This document shows positions 32,954 through 41,288 of a DNA stretch of 64,000 bases, one piece after another. How positions within the stretch are numbered: position 1 is the first letter of the stretch; every line of letters begins with the position of its first letter. The stretch is taken from NCBI RefSeq assembly GCF_002224645.1, contig NZ_CP022121.1, positions 2,362,501 to 2,426,500 on the forward strand, read 5' to 3'. The stretch is from Dehalobacterium formicoaceticum. Lineage in GTDB: Bacteria; Bacillota; Dehalobacteriia; Dehalobacteriales; Dehalobacteriaceae. The notes beneath the pieces are model-generated. The model was not told where the DNA came from. It did not search any database and saw nothing but the letters and a program-made list of their open reading frames with translations. The translations under genes were made by a program, and so were the position numbers.

Positions 32954-33733
32954 TTAATACTGGAACTCAGAAAGAACCCGTTCTAATACTTGGTGATCTG
33001 CCAATTCCAGTTGATTGGAATCCATATCAATGAGACAGTGTCGACAAATCTGATTAATGACCCTGGGAATCCCGGAAGTAAACTGATGGATACGGTTAAC
33101 AACATCCTCAGGAAATAGCATCTTAAGTTGAGAAAGATTGAGATGATGCGAAATATATTCGTATGTTTGTTTCTCATCCAAAGGTGAGAGACGGTAGTGA
33201 GCGGTAATACACTGGGAAACTGCCTCAAAGGAACGAAGTTTTAAAGTATCCCTTAATTCAGGGTGGCCCACGAGGATAAGGGACAGTAAACTTTTGGCAT
33301 CAATTTCAAAGTTTAGTAGGTAACGTATCTCCTTAATAGTCTGGATAGGTAAATCTTGAGCGTTATCAATAACGATGATGGGTAGGCGGTCATGAGTATC
33401 ATATAAATTGACTACGGCATCACGAAACTGTTTTTTCATCCGATCCAGATAGGTTGATGGCTGTACAGATAAATAATAAGGAATTTTGCTATACAGATTT
33501 TTTGGTTTTAAATCTGCATCATTGATATAGCAAAAAAGAAACCGTGATTTATCCAGGGAAGCATCAAGAGTGCGTAAAATTGAGGATTTTCCCATACCTG
33601 GGGACCCGGTCATAACACCAAAACCTTTCGATGCTATTATGTATTTAAGACGGGCAAGAGCTTCCCTGTGCTGTGGGAGAGAAAGTAAACTTTCCGTGGG
33701 GATTTCCCGTAAAAAAGAAAGTTGAGCCATCAT
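32954..33733 (-). CDS. Transposon ATPase, ExeA/TnsC-like AAA protein
   Basis: 259 residues. Walker A GSPGMGKSS (about residues 43-51), Walker B LPIIVIDNAQDL, sensor-like LSLILVGHPELRDTL and the arginine region of the ExeA family (GIPRVINQICRHCL). Proteins of this type assist DDE transposases as target-selecting or activating ATPases (TnsC, TniB, MuB, IS21 IstB-like role). Its start overlaps the transposase stop by four bases, so the two are coupled. It is complete, unlike the transposase. Confidence 0.88.
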   Translation of the reverse strand: MMAQLSFLREIPTESLLSLPQHREALARLKYIIASKGFGVMTGSPGMGKSSILRTLDASLDKSRFLFCYINDADLKPKNLYSKIPYYLSVQPSTYLDRMKKQFRDAVVNLYDTHDRLPIIVIDNAQDLPIQTIKEIRYLLNFEIDAKSLLSLILVGHPELRDTLKLRSFEAVSQCITAHYRLSPLDEKQTYEYISHHLNLSQLKMLFPEDVVNRIHQFTSGIPRVINQICRHCLIDMDSNQLELADHQVLERVLSEFQY

Positions 33734-35089
33734 TTTAAATCACCTTCCAACCCGGAAAAAGAAAGGGCTTGCTTCTTAGTTAGTTTAGTTTCGGCCAGCT
33801 GTTCCAGAAAATTCAATCCAGTAACAGGAGGTGTAGAAGAAAGCTTTTTTTGAAACCCTTTCTTGCTATGACGGTGAATTTTAGCAGGTACGGCATCCTT
33901 AAACTGTCGGCCATCATAGAAAACCCTAATTCCGCATGAAAGGTCATAGGGATCGTAACGGAGGGTAACTTTTTTACCACAAAGAAAAGGTTCCACTTCA
34001 TATTGATTTGTATCCACTGAGATAATACCTGTAAGAGAGACTGTCCTTTCGTCTTTCCAAAGAAAGGCTTCTCGAAGGGTATCGACAGGTGGATGCTTCA
34101 ATTGATAGGAATTTCCTTCCCAACGTGACATGGGCGCTTGTTTGGTAGCAGAATGAAACTTGCGATTGTAAAACTTGTTCAGCCAAAGAGAAAAAAGATT
34201 GTTTAAATCATTAAGAGTAGAGATTTTTCCCTGCTTAACAAGGAGTTCTACCTCGGATTTAAAAGATCTCTCAACAAGTTGGAAGAACTTTTCAACCTTG
34301 CCGCGACCTTGGGGCCTGTAAGGACGGCTATGATGTAATTGAATGCCTAAAGACGCGCAAATATTTTGCAGATGATGAGATGAATAAACGGCACCATTGT
34401 CGCAATAAATACTAAGGGGAACACCATAAAGGGAAACCCATTTCATTAGGGAATCTTCCAACGCAGGGAGTTTTTCTTTCCAATAAAATTGGCCAAACAC
34501 CAGGCGGGAGTAATCATCCAGCCAAGCAAAAAGATAGACCTGACGTTCCTGTCCTGGGCGGGAGGGATCAGGAAGTTTCATGGTATGATGAACATCTCCC
34601 TGAAGGATTTCTCCCCGGAACTGTGCACCAAATTTAGTGTATTGGCCATTTTTAGTGGGTAAAAGAAAGGGACGGGTAAGCCGTTCCTGACTAAAAAAAT
34701 CATAAACCGTACTAGGTTTTAAAACACCATTAGGAACTTTCCCGGCCTGTTCCGGAGAGTAATAATCGTATTAATACTACGCTGCATATTTTCCCGTTTT
34801 AATTCAGCTGCAGCTTCTAGATATTCGGAGGGGATTTTACGGGAACGGCCGCGCATATTAGGCTTTAGTGCTTCGTAGCCCCCTTGTTCGTAGAGTTGGA
34901 GATAACGTTCCAAGGTACGAAGACCAACCTTTTTTCCCTCGGGCAAAAGGTTAGGATATCTACCTTCCGCAATAGACCGAAGGATGGCATATCGTTCTCC
35001 ACGACCCATATTTTCAGCAGGGTGTTTGACAATAGGCGCAATGAGATCATATCTTTGCTGGGCGATTTTTCACGTTCAATCTCTTTCAA
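33730..35089 (-). pseudogene. DDE (rve) transposase with two single-base frameshifts
   Basis: The gene probably starts at TTG 35089 (GGAAAGGA upstream), reads LKEIEREK, shifts frame near 35060 at a run of five A, continues as IAQQRYDLIAPIVKHPAENMGRGERYAILRSIAEGRYPNLLPEGKKVG, shifts again near 34765, and continues VPNGVLKPSTVYDFFSQERLTRPF into the catalytic core. The core has LFAWLDDYSRLVFGQFYW (first Asp), YCDNGAVYSS (second Asp) and GRGKVEKFFQLVERSF (Glu), then a Mu-type C-terminal barrel (VSLTGIISVDTNQYEVEPFLCGKKVTLRYDPYDL). Each shift fits one missing base. Either the gene is decayed or the assembly has indel errors; the neighbouring genes are intact. Confidence 0.8.
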
Positions 35090-35351
35090 AAAAACACATC
35101 CTTTCCTGGTATTAGAATGAATAATATTCGAAAGGATGATAAAGGAAAAGATAGAATTCTGTTATTAATCATAAAGTACCGGAAATATCTGGGGAAAAAA
35201 TCCATAAAATCAACAAAACTAATCTTCGGAGATCCGCCCCAAAGGCGGAAATCTATCAGTGAGAGGGCAACATGCGGATAACTACGGTTGATTGACGGAA
35301 ATAAGAAAAATGAAGGCGGAAAAAAGAGGACCAAGCTTAAAAAAGAATGGC

Positions 35352-35918
35352 TTACATAGCATTGACATAAAAAATATAGCTTAAAGGACTAAAAAAGGAT
35401 AAGTGGCTTTGGTTAGCCTCCAAATGAGAGGCTTTTTCCAATAACGTTTTAAAAGGATGTGAACTCATCGAAACAGTTGCCGGGTGGTAATCAGGAATAT
35501 TGCGGATCAGAAAAATCTCTACTGATTGTTTGGAATTCTCTAAAATAGCACCGAATTTATGAATCCACCTACGGACAGTCCAAGGGGAAGGGGCTGGTTC
35601 TTCAGATAATTTTTCTATAGGTAGGCCGTCTACCAGGCGACCATAAAGAACATCCTCCAACACGGTATTAATATGCCGTTCATAACGGGAAATGAAAAAA
35701 GGCAATAAGGAATATGTCTTTCTGGTCTCGGGGCAATAAAACCGATAGACCACAACAATAATAACGGATTTATCGTAAAGGCGCAGTTTGCGCTCATAGT
35801 GGCCACAACGCCAGCACTTCTTGCCGTACAAAAAATGCCATGGGGGGATTTCCTGCGGCCCATAGATCCTTTTAGTTTGTTTCTTGAATAAGGGCTTGAT
35901 CAGTGTTAAAATTGTCAT
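35352..35918 (-). CDS. Zinc-ribbon protein of the transposon (DUF6431-like)
   Basis: 188 residues. A zinc-binding N-terminal part (KKCWRCGHYERKLRLYD ... VYRFYCPETRKTYSLLPFF) is followed by FISRYERHINTVLEDVLYGRLVDGLPIEKLSE and a helix-turn-helix-like PSPWTVRRWIHKFG. This matches my memory of DUF6431 proteins, which occur next to DDE/ATPase gene pairs in Firmicutes. The layout (DNA-binding zinc protein, transposase, ATPase) recalls the TnsD/TniQ role in target choice, but that is inference. It lies just inside the right end of the element, 121 bases from the tip. Confidence 0.6.
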   Translation of the reverse strand: MTILTLIKPLFKKQTKRIYGPQEIPPWHFLYGKKCWRCGHYERKLRLYDKSVIIVVVYRFYCPETRKTYSLLPFFISRYERHINTVLEDVLYGRLVDGLPIEKLSEEPAPSPWTVRRWIHKFGAILENSKQSVEIFLIRNIPDYHPATVSMSSHPFKTLLEKASHLEANQSHLSFFSPLSYIFYVNAM

Positions 35919-36039
35919 GCGAAGTGTAATTTGGAAGCTGATCTATATATTTATTCAGCTTCCCCTTTTTTACCCATTTTACATGGAATATCTGCCTAAT
36001 AAAGGAAAAATTTCCCGCCAAGTTAGATTAGCGGAAACA

Positions 36040-36408
36040 CGTGGGTGTTTTGGTTGCTGTTTTCGGGAAAACCGAGCGCACGGCAAACTTCTTGCCGCCC
36101 ACAATCATATGGCGGTCGAGACAGATACTGTCTGGCTGCTCGATTAATTCCGTATCCTCAAATAGAGGTAGCAGCTTATTTTCGAGTTCCGTATCAATAA
36201 TACCGGCTGTTTCATAGCCGCCGTCAATGCCCGTTTTTAAGTAATGCTTATACTCATCCTCGACCTTTCTTCGCCATACCCGTGCCTTTTTGCCGCCATA
36301 TTCCTTTGCGATTAAATCGAACTCCGACGTGTACGGATGACCTTTAGGGACAAGGATTATCCTTTCTCCGAACACATAGGCGTCGAAACATTCCTGCTGT
36401 GGTTTCAT
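36040..36408 (-). pseudogene. 5' piece of an integrative-element gene split by the transposon
   Basis: From ATG 36408 the protein runs about 122 codons: MKPQQECFDAYVFGERIILVPKGHPYTSEFDLIAKEYGG ... SICLDRHMIVGGKKFAVRSVFPKTATKTPT. The frame then runs into the transposon end and stops at 36028 after CFR. Excision with one CGTGG copy restores a further 14 codons ending at 32303. The family is not recognised; the short, soluble, mixed alpha/beta sequence gives no motif. Since only the last ~14 residues are altered, the product may still work. Confidence 0.7.
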
Positions 36409-36435
36409 AAATTAATGCCTGCCGTGGCTGGTGCT

Positions 36436-36906
36436 TTAATAATTTTCATCATCGTCATCAACGGTGTGCTCCAAAAAACGAATATCCATATTGTGCTTGA
36501 CGGCTTCGCTTAACGGAACATAGCCTCTGCTGCTGTTGACCAGATGCACGGCTTTTCCTCGCAGCTTCTGCATATCGAGGTAAGGAACCTCCATCGCCGA
36601 TGCCAGAAACAGATTCACCTGCGCCATTTCAACCGCGATTTTATATGACAGCTTTGACAAATGTTCCTCCAGATTCCGTATTTCGCTGTGCTGTATTTTT
36701 GAGTACACCTCGGCGATTTCTCCGCCAAACTGCCTCAGAATGTCACGGCTTACATACTCCCGAATGGCGGCGTTTATGAATTCAGAGCGGTTATCAAAGC
36801 CGAAGCGCTTGTGGTTCTCGTCAGCCAAGCGGAGTGTTTCCGCCGGCAGCGACACAGTGATTTTCTCAATTTCTCTGCTTATATCAACACTCGTTTCTGT
36901 ATTCAT
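36436..36906 (-). CDS. Ribbon-helix-helix-like small protein of the integrative element (1)
   Basis: 156 residues. The N-terminus IEKITVSLPAETLRLADENHKRFGFDNRSEFINAAIREYVSRDI fits a ribbon-helix-helix DNA-binding domain. The C-terminal half is helical (SKLSYKIAVEMAQVNLFLASAMEVPYLDMQKLRGKAVHLVNSSRGYVPL) and ends in an acidic tail (DDDDENY). It may be an accessory DNA-binding protein for transfer or control of the element. ATG 36906 overlaps the end of the next upstream gene by 23 bases. The two proteins share layout and are probably diverged relatives. Confidence 0.65.
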   Translation of the reverse strand: MNTETSVDISREIEKITVSLPAETLRLADENHKRFGFDNRSEFINAAIREYVSRDILRQFGGEIAEVYSKIQHSEIRNLEEHLSKLSYKIAVEMAQVNLFLASAMEVPYLDMQKLRGKAVHLVNSSRGYVPLSEAVKHNMDIRFLEHTVDDDDENY

Positions 36907-37309
36907 TCGGATGCTGATAGGCGTAGATGCCGTCGAAGCGGATGTTGCCGATGGTGTTCTTTACATCCTTCACGCACTTCTTTCTGAGCGCTTCCATACC
37001 ATCACCTTTGAATCTGAGCTGGGAAGCGAAGAGGTGAGCCGCCATCGACTGCTCCACGCACATCCGAAAAAGCTGACGGCATACCCGTGCTTCGAGCTTA
37101 CCAAGCTGATTTTCAAGGAACGCCAGCGTTGTCTTGTTGATGTATTCCTGGCTCGATTCCGTTTGCAGAAAGCCGAGATAAAACTCCACGGCCTTGCAGA
37201 CAAACTCGCTCCTGCTTGATATTTCATGCAGCGGATAGGCTGCGTCAACCTGCTTCACCATGTCGGGATACATCCAGATTGGTACTTTTTCTTTTTTGTT
37301 CTCTTTCAT
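36884..37309 (-). CDS. Ribbon-helix-helix-like small protein of the integrative element (2)
   Basis: 141 residues. KVPIWMYPDMVKQVDAAYPLHEISSRSEFVCKAVEFYLGFLQ is RHH-like, followed by a helical region (NQLGKLEARVCRQLFRMCVEQSMAAHLFASQLRF) that parallels the C-terminal part of the neighbouring protein. RBS CGGAGG lies a few bases before ATG 37309. With its neighbour it could form a heteromeric regulator. No relaxase gene is in the window, so a direct mobilisation role is not shown. Confidence 0.65.
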   Translation of the reverse strand: MKENKKEKVPIWMYPDMVKQVDAAYPLHEISSRSEFVCKAVEFYLGFLQTESSQEYINKTTLAFLENQLGKLEARVCRQLFRMCVEQSMAAHLFASQLRFKGDGMEALRKKCVKDVKNTIGNIRFDGIYAYQHPNEYRNEC

Positions 37310-37796
37310 AATGACCTCCGTTTCTTTTTAAAATTCCGTATGGGACTTCCGCAATAGTGCCTAACAACGGCGTTTTCTCGGCTTACGGACGTTTCATACG
37401 TCGCCTAATTCATTTTCAGGTGCACCTTTGACCCCTTGGCGAAAGTCCTTGAAACGACCCGCGTTGCGGGGCGATGTAAGAGGTGCAGGGGCGGCCTGCA
37501 GCCCCGCGCTTTAACCTGCTATGGAAATCGGCCCGTGATTCACCTACATTCGGGATCTTTTATGTTGCTACCGATTACTGTTTCTGTCCGCTGTCAGAAT
37601 TCTTAGCTGTTGCAATCCTTGACCAGAAAAATGAGCCACGGTGGTTTATTTCTTCTCCGGTATGACGCCAGTGACCGCGAAAGTGAGCCACGCCGGATCA
37701 CTTTTTCGCCTTCGTGGAGGAGATTCTATAAAAGTGAGCCAACTCGGTTCATTCGGGAAGGATGCAAGGGTGCAAAGTGTATAAAACATTGCACCC
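37310..37796. other. Gene-free region with iteron-like repeats
   Basis: TGAGCCA preceded by AAA(A/G) and followed by ..CGG occurs three times at 51-52 base spacing (near 37631, 37683 and 37734). A GC-rich inverted repeat lies near 37462 (CCCGCGTTGCGGG). The region separates the RHH genes from the RepA-like ATPase gene and could be a replication or transfer origin. No coding region is convincing. Confidence 0.4.
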
Positions 37797-37798
37797 TT
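37766..37798 (-). terminator. Hairpin at the end of the RepA-like gene extension
   Basis: AAGGGTGCAA (37766-37775) pairs perfectly with TTGCACCCTT (37789-37798), loop 13 bases. On the minus strand it begins at the TAA (37797-37799) that would end the ATPase gene if its internal TAG were read through. Confidence 0.5.
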
Positions 37799-37868
37799 AC
37801 AACCTTGAATCAGAAATCCGCCAATTCCAACGGTTTCCGACCTTCTCCGTAACGACGCCGACATTCTT

Positions 37869-38765
37869 CTATGCAATGTTGACCGTACGCTCCGAGATAC
37901 CAAGCTCCGCCGCTCTGCGAAATACTTCCTCCGCCGGAACTGATTTTATAAGCATCTTCCTGAGCTCGTCCTCAATCTGCGCCGTCTTAGTCTGAACCGA
38001 ACCTGTGCCGGAGAGAACGTCATCCACAGAGACATCACAATAACCAATCCACTGAAAGCCGTTCTCGGCGTCAAGCGAGAATGCGATGAACTCACCCTCC
38101 GGCGCAAGGCTGCTTTTGTCGTGAGCGACGATACGGACGGCAGGATCGCTTTTCAGCCTGCCTACCAAAAGCACACTTCTCGCCGCCGCACGGAAGTCGA
38201 TAGAGCCGAGTCCACGGTATGAGGATTTCAATCCCTGCGCCTTGTTCATATGACCGATGAGTATAATGGCGCAGCCGGTACGGTCGGCCATAGCACAAAG
38301 CCGTTTGAATATGGGACGCACTTCATTAGCGCGGTGCATATCCACGTTGTCGCCGAGATAGGCCTGCAGCGGGTCAAGCACAATCAGCCTTGCGCCGGTT
38401 TCCTGCACCGACTGCTCCAGCCGTTCATCACAAAGATTCAATTCCTTGTCCGATTCATCAATCACCAGCACACGGGAACAGTCAGCGCCTGATGCTTCGA
38501 GTCTTGGCTTGATGGTATCCGCCAGACCGTCCTCGGCGGATTGGTAGATGACGCTGATGGGTTCCGCAGCTTCAGTTTCCTCCGGCAGAGGTTTGCCTGT
38601 TGTTAAAAGAGCAATCATCGCCAAAACAAAAGATGTTTTGCCTTCGCCTGGGTCGCCCTGTATAATCGTAACCTTGCCATAGGGGATGAACGGATACCAC
38701 AGCCAGCGCACCTGCTCGGTTTCAATGTCGCTCATGCGTATGATTCTGTTTTTCTTTTTCTGCAT
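37869..38765 (-). CDS. RepA-like RecA-fold ATPase of the integrative element
   Basis: About 299 residues. Walker A GDPGEGKTSF (near residue 40), Walker B ARLIVLDPLQAYL, and CAIILIGHMNKAQG with the RecA-fold core of plasmid RepA/DnaB-type helicases. The linker QTKTAQIEDELRKML leads to a C-terminal winged-helix start (SAEEVFRRAAELGISERTVNIA). ATG 38765 with GGGAGGTGAG is preferred over an ATG at 38834. The frame ends at a TAG (37869-37871), but the same frame continues KNVGVVTEKVGNRWNWRISDSRL to TAA at 37797, which is what the rest of the winged helix should look like. The protein may thus be slightly truncated by an amber mutation, or read through. Confidence 0.8.
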   Translation of the reverse strand: MQKKKNRIIRMSDIETEQVRWLWYPFIPYGKVTIIQGDPGEGKTSFVLAMIALLTTGKPLPEETEAAEPISVIYQSAEDGLADTIKPRLEASGADCSRVLVIDESDKELNLCDERLEQSVQETGARLIVLDPLQAYLGDNVDMHRANEVRPIFKRLCAMADRTGCAIILIGHMNKAQGLKSSYRGLGSIDFRAAARSVLLVGRLKSDPAVRIVAHDKSSLAPEGEFIAFSLDAENGFQWIGYCDVSVDDVLSGTGSVQTKTAQIEDELRKMLIKSVPAEEVFRRAAELGISERTVNIA

Positions 38766-38880
38766 TTTCTCACCTCCCTTCTTCTGCGCTTCCATTTTCG
38801 CAGAAGCTGTGTTAGACTGATACAGAGAATACAAAAAATTTATTTTTGTAAAAATAGATTATTTGCAAAGGAGGACAGAC

Positions 38881-39999
38881 ATGTATCCGTACTGCAAGGT
38901 TTTTATAGACAGCGATATGTGCATAGACGCAATCATGTACACCGATGAGAAGCGTCACAGCTTCAAGCGGTTCACGCATATTGGAGAAGGTCTTGTCAGC
39001 TTTTGCGAACTGGACATCAACCCGCTGGTTGAAAAAGTGAAGGAGCTTGACTCCATACCTTTGACGAATGAAAACTACGACGCCATACGCAATGGCGTTT
39101 TTGACGCTATCGAATATTTCAGGGACAAGCATGAGTACGCATATTTCTTTATGGTCGGCGCGCTGAATAACATTCTGCTTACTCAGGTCGTAGTCAAAGA
39201 TGAGGATGCGATGTATAACACGGTTTTTAACGGCAGCGAAGAAGAGGATAACCAGCTGCTGTCACATCTTCGGGAGTGCATCCTGTATCTCGATTCCCTC
39301 GTCGGGCTTTATGATATATTTTCATTTGCGTTGAGCCTCTGCCTTGATAAAGACAATCATACCGACAGGCCGGTTGCGGAGCGTGTCAACGCTTTCTATT
39401 TCAAATATCCCGATTTGGGCAGCTTCACCATCTCGACCGGTTTTGCTGTTATACCAATAAGAAAGGGCTTCTTGGATTTCAAGAGGACAAAGGAAATTAA
39501 CGATACCGGTATCACGGGTACGAGAGAACTGCTGGCGGCGGTGAACACAGACAGCTCCAGAGTGAATGTCCTGCCGTACTACCATGTGCAGTCATTAGAC
39601 GAGATGCTGTTTCTGGAATTTGTTGAGATGCTCAAGCAAGGGATTCCAGTCAAGAGGTGCGCTCTATGCGACAGATATTTTGTGCTCATAGATAAACGCA
39701 AGCGGCAGTTCTGTGACAGAGAATATGAAAACGGCAAGACCTGTCAGGACATTGGCCCGCTGCTCCGTTATGAACAGAGCCTTGAGGCTGACGAGTGTCT
39801 GCAGAGATTTGAAACCGAGTATAACAAAGTCTATTCCCGCTTTTACCGTGCCGACGGAAAGACGGACGCCGAATTTGCTGGCAAGGATATGACACGTGAT
39901 GAATTTCGCACATGGTCAAAGGCGGCATCCAAAGCGAAGGCCGATTACCAGCGGAAGCTGATAACCGGCGATGAGATGTTGAGGATTGTCAAGGCATAG
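38881..39999 (+). CDS. Zinc-motif protein of the integrative element (DUF6076-like)
   Basis: 372 residues. A long N-terminal alpha/beta region without recognised motifs is followed by a probable zinc site, KRCALCDRYFVLIDKRKRQFCDREYENGKTC (C-x2-C-x13-C-x8-C), then a charged helical end. I recall similar proteins labelled DUF6076 in clostridial integrative elements; that is memory, not a search. ATG 38881 has a strong AAAGGAGG upstream. It is divergent from the RepA-like gene, with 115 AT-rich bases between. A stem-loop overlaps the stop codon (39997-40017). Function unknown; the zinc site resembles CGNR-type DNA-binding ends. Confidence 0.65.
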   Translation: MYPYCKVFIDSDMCIDAIMYTDEKRHSFKRFTHIGEGLVSFCELDINPLVEKVKELDSIPLTNENYDAIRNGVFDAIEYFRDKHEYAYFFMVGALNNILLTQVVVKDEDAMYNTVFNGSEEEDNQLLSHLRECILYLDSLVGLYDIFSFALSLCLDKDNHTDRPVAERVNAFYFKYPDLGSFTISTGFAVIPIRKGFLDFKRTKEINDTGITGTRELLAAVNTDSSRVNVLPYYHVQSLDEMLFLEFVEMLKQGIPVKRCALCDRYFVLIDKRKRQFCDREYENGKTCQDIGPLLRYEQSLEADECLQRFETEYNKVYSRFYRADGKTDAEFAGKDMTRDEFRTWSKAASKAKADYQRKLITGDEMLRIVKA

Positions 40000-40086
40000 T
40001 GCGCTCACAGCGCACTATATACCTCGAAGCTGAACACTCGGAAATGTAACTTATAGCTTCATATTCCTGCGTTTTTGAACAGAAAG

Positions 40087-40125
40087 AGGAAGCGTACTCG
40101 GTCTGGCGGGCTGAGTACGCTTCCT
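40087..40125. terminator. Bidirectional terminator between convergent genes
   Basis: AGGAAGCGTACTC (40087-40099) pairs perfectly with GAGTACGCTTCCT (40113-40125). It lies between the stop at 39999 and the convergent stop at 40135. Confidence 0.75.
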
Positions 40126-40134
40126 TTGAATTTC

Positions 40135-40866
40135 TTACGGAGTATATGGCTCTCCGTTTGGCTTATATGCTAGTGGGGTACTGTCCTTTGTTACCGGCGG
40201 CTGAAGCTCTACATATATGACGTCGCCGGTCGGCTCCGGCTGCTCTGACGGCGGCGGAGTTGTTTCGCGAGGTGCAGAATCATCACCACCCATGATGCCG
40301 ATTTTTACGCCCGACTCATACATATCCTTAGCGACGTTTCCGCCGCCCATGATGCCGACCATTTTGTTGATGTCGCCTTTGTCGTCAACGGTCGTTCCAC
40401 CTCCCATAATGCCTACCTTGTGGCCGGTAAGCTGGTCGCCGGAATTACCGACCATTGTTCCACAGCTACCACCGCCCTCATCTTTAATCCAGCCAAAGCC
40501 GAGGAAATAGATTTGCTTCTCACCATCTACGACACGAACATCTCCATTATGCGGCTCGGAGGACGATACGGCTGGCTTTGCCTGTTGCGCTGTATGCGCT
40601 GGTGCGGGCTCTTTTGTTTCTTTTTCTGCTATTATCTCCGTTTCGGGAAAGTTGCTTTCTGTGATAACCTCCGTTACAGGGGTAGGTACATCTGCAGAGA
40701 TAAAAATATGCGGCGTTTCCTCTGACCGAGCCTCAATTTCGGCGTTTGTGGCATTTATTAACGGCTCGGCGGGTAATTCCTCCACCTCGGCGCTTCGTAG
40801 CCACACGGCGGCACACAGCGCGATACAGGCGATAGTTGCGAATACAGCGATTATATGCTTTTTCAT
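40135..40866 (-). CDS. Membrane-anchored repeat protein with GIMGG motifs (DUF6550-like)
   Basis: 243 residues. An N-terminal hydrophobic helix (HIIAVFATIACIALCAAVWL) acts as signal anchor. A low-complexity linker rich in Glu, Pro, Thr and Ser follows (about 30-110), then a globular segment DVRVVDGEKQIYFLGFGWIKDEGGGS and four glycine-rich repeats: MVGNSGDQ, VGIMGGGTTVDDKG, VGIMGGGNVAKD, IGIMGGDDS. A Pro-rich end follows. The domain would lie outside the cell. ATG 40866 with GGGAGAT is preferred over an upstream TTG. I have a weak memory of such proteins as DUF6550 in conjugative elements. No function can be given. Confidence 0.6.
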   Translation of the reverse strand: MKKHIIAVFATIACIALCAAVWLRSAEVEELPAEPLINATNAEIEARSEETPHIFISADVPTPVTEVITESNFPETEIIAEKETKEPAPAHTAQQAKPAVSSSEPHNGDVRVVDGEKQIYFLGFGWIKDEGGGSCGTMVGNSGDQLTGHKVGIMGGGTTVDDKGDINKMVGIMGGGNVAKDMYESGVKIGIMGGDDSAPRETTPPPSEQPEPTGDVIYVELQPPVTKDSTPLAYKPNGEPYTP

Positions 40867-40999
40867 AAGGCCATCTCCCTTCAAGCGACAACACTACCAC
40901 AGCTTTTCGAAGATAGCTACTGAATTATGCGAAAAGTATCCTTTGAAATTGAAAAAAGTTATAACACATGCTATAATTGTCGGTAAGAGGTGAAAATAA

Positions 41000-41197
41000 G
41001 TGGATTTTCCCGCAAAAGTCAAAATGATACGCACAAAACTGAATATGAGCCAAGAAGATTTGGCCCGCGCCTTGAATGTAAGTTTCGCCACAATCAATCG
41101 CTGGGAGAACGGCAAGACTCATCCCAACAAATTGACGATGCAGGTGTTTATATCTTTTTGTGAGCAGAACGGTATTTCCGTAAAGAAATTATTTTAG
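41000..41197 (+). CDS. XRE-family transcriptional regulator, minimal
   Basis: 65 residues forming one Cro/C1 helix-turn-helix: VKMIRTKLNMSQEDLARALNVSFATINRWENGKTHPNKLTMQVFISFCEQNGI. Start codon GTG 41000, with AGAGGTGA upstream. It lies 91 bases before the large helicase-nuclease gene in the same direction and could control it, as small XRE proteins often do for defence genes. Confidence 0.85.
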   Translation: MDFPAKVKMIRTKLNMSQEDLARALNVSFATINRWENGKTHPNKLTMQVFISFCEQNGISVKKLF

Positions 41198-41288
41198 AGA
41201 TAGACGGCTATAGCAATCGCTTATAATAATCGACAAGCTCAACCAAATCATGGTCGATGCTATGAATTAAAATATCGGAGGTTTATAT

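Larger units (their letters stand above)
32350..36039 (-). mobile_element. Complete Tn7/Mu-like transposon (3690 bp) with 5-bp target duplication
   Basis: The left end reads TGTTGACTCCAATCTAA and the right end, on the other strand, TGTTTCCGCTAATCTAA; both continue with TGGCGG. A second internal motif is shared (GGCGGATAATTCCATG at the left, GGCAGATATTCCATG at the right). CGTGG lies directly outside both ends (32345-32349 and 36040-36044), the 5-bp duplication of Tn7/Tn552/Mu-type transposition. Four genes on the minus strand are inside: a DUF6431-like protein, a frameshifted DDE transposase, an ExeA/TnsC-like ATPase and a small protein. The element splits a gene of the surrounding integrative element. 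Confidence 0.9.
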
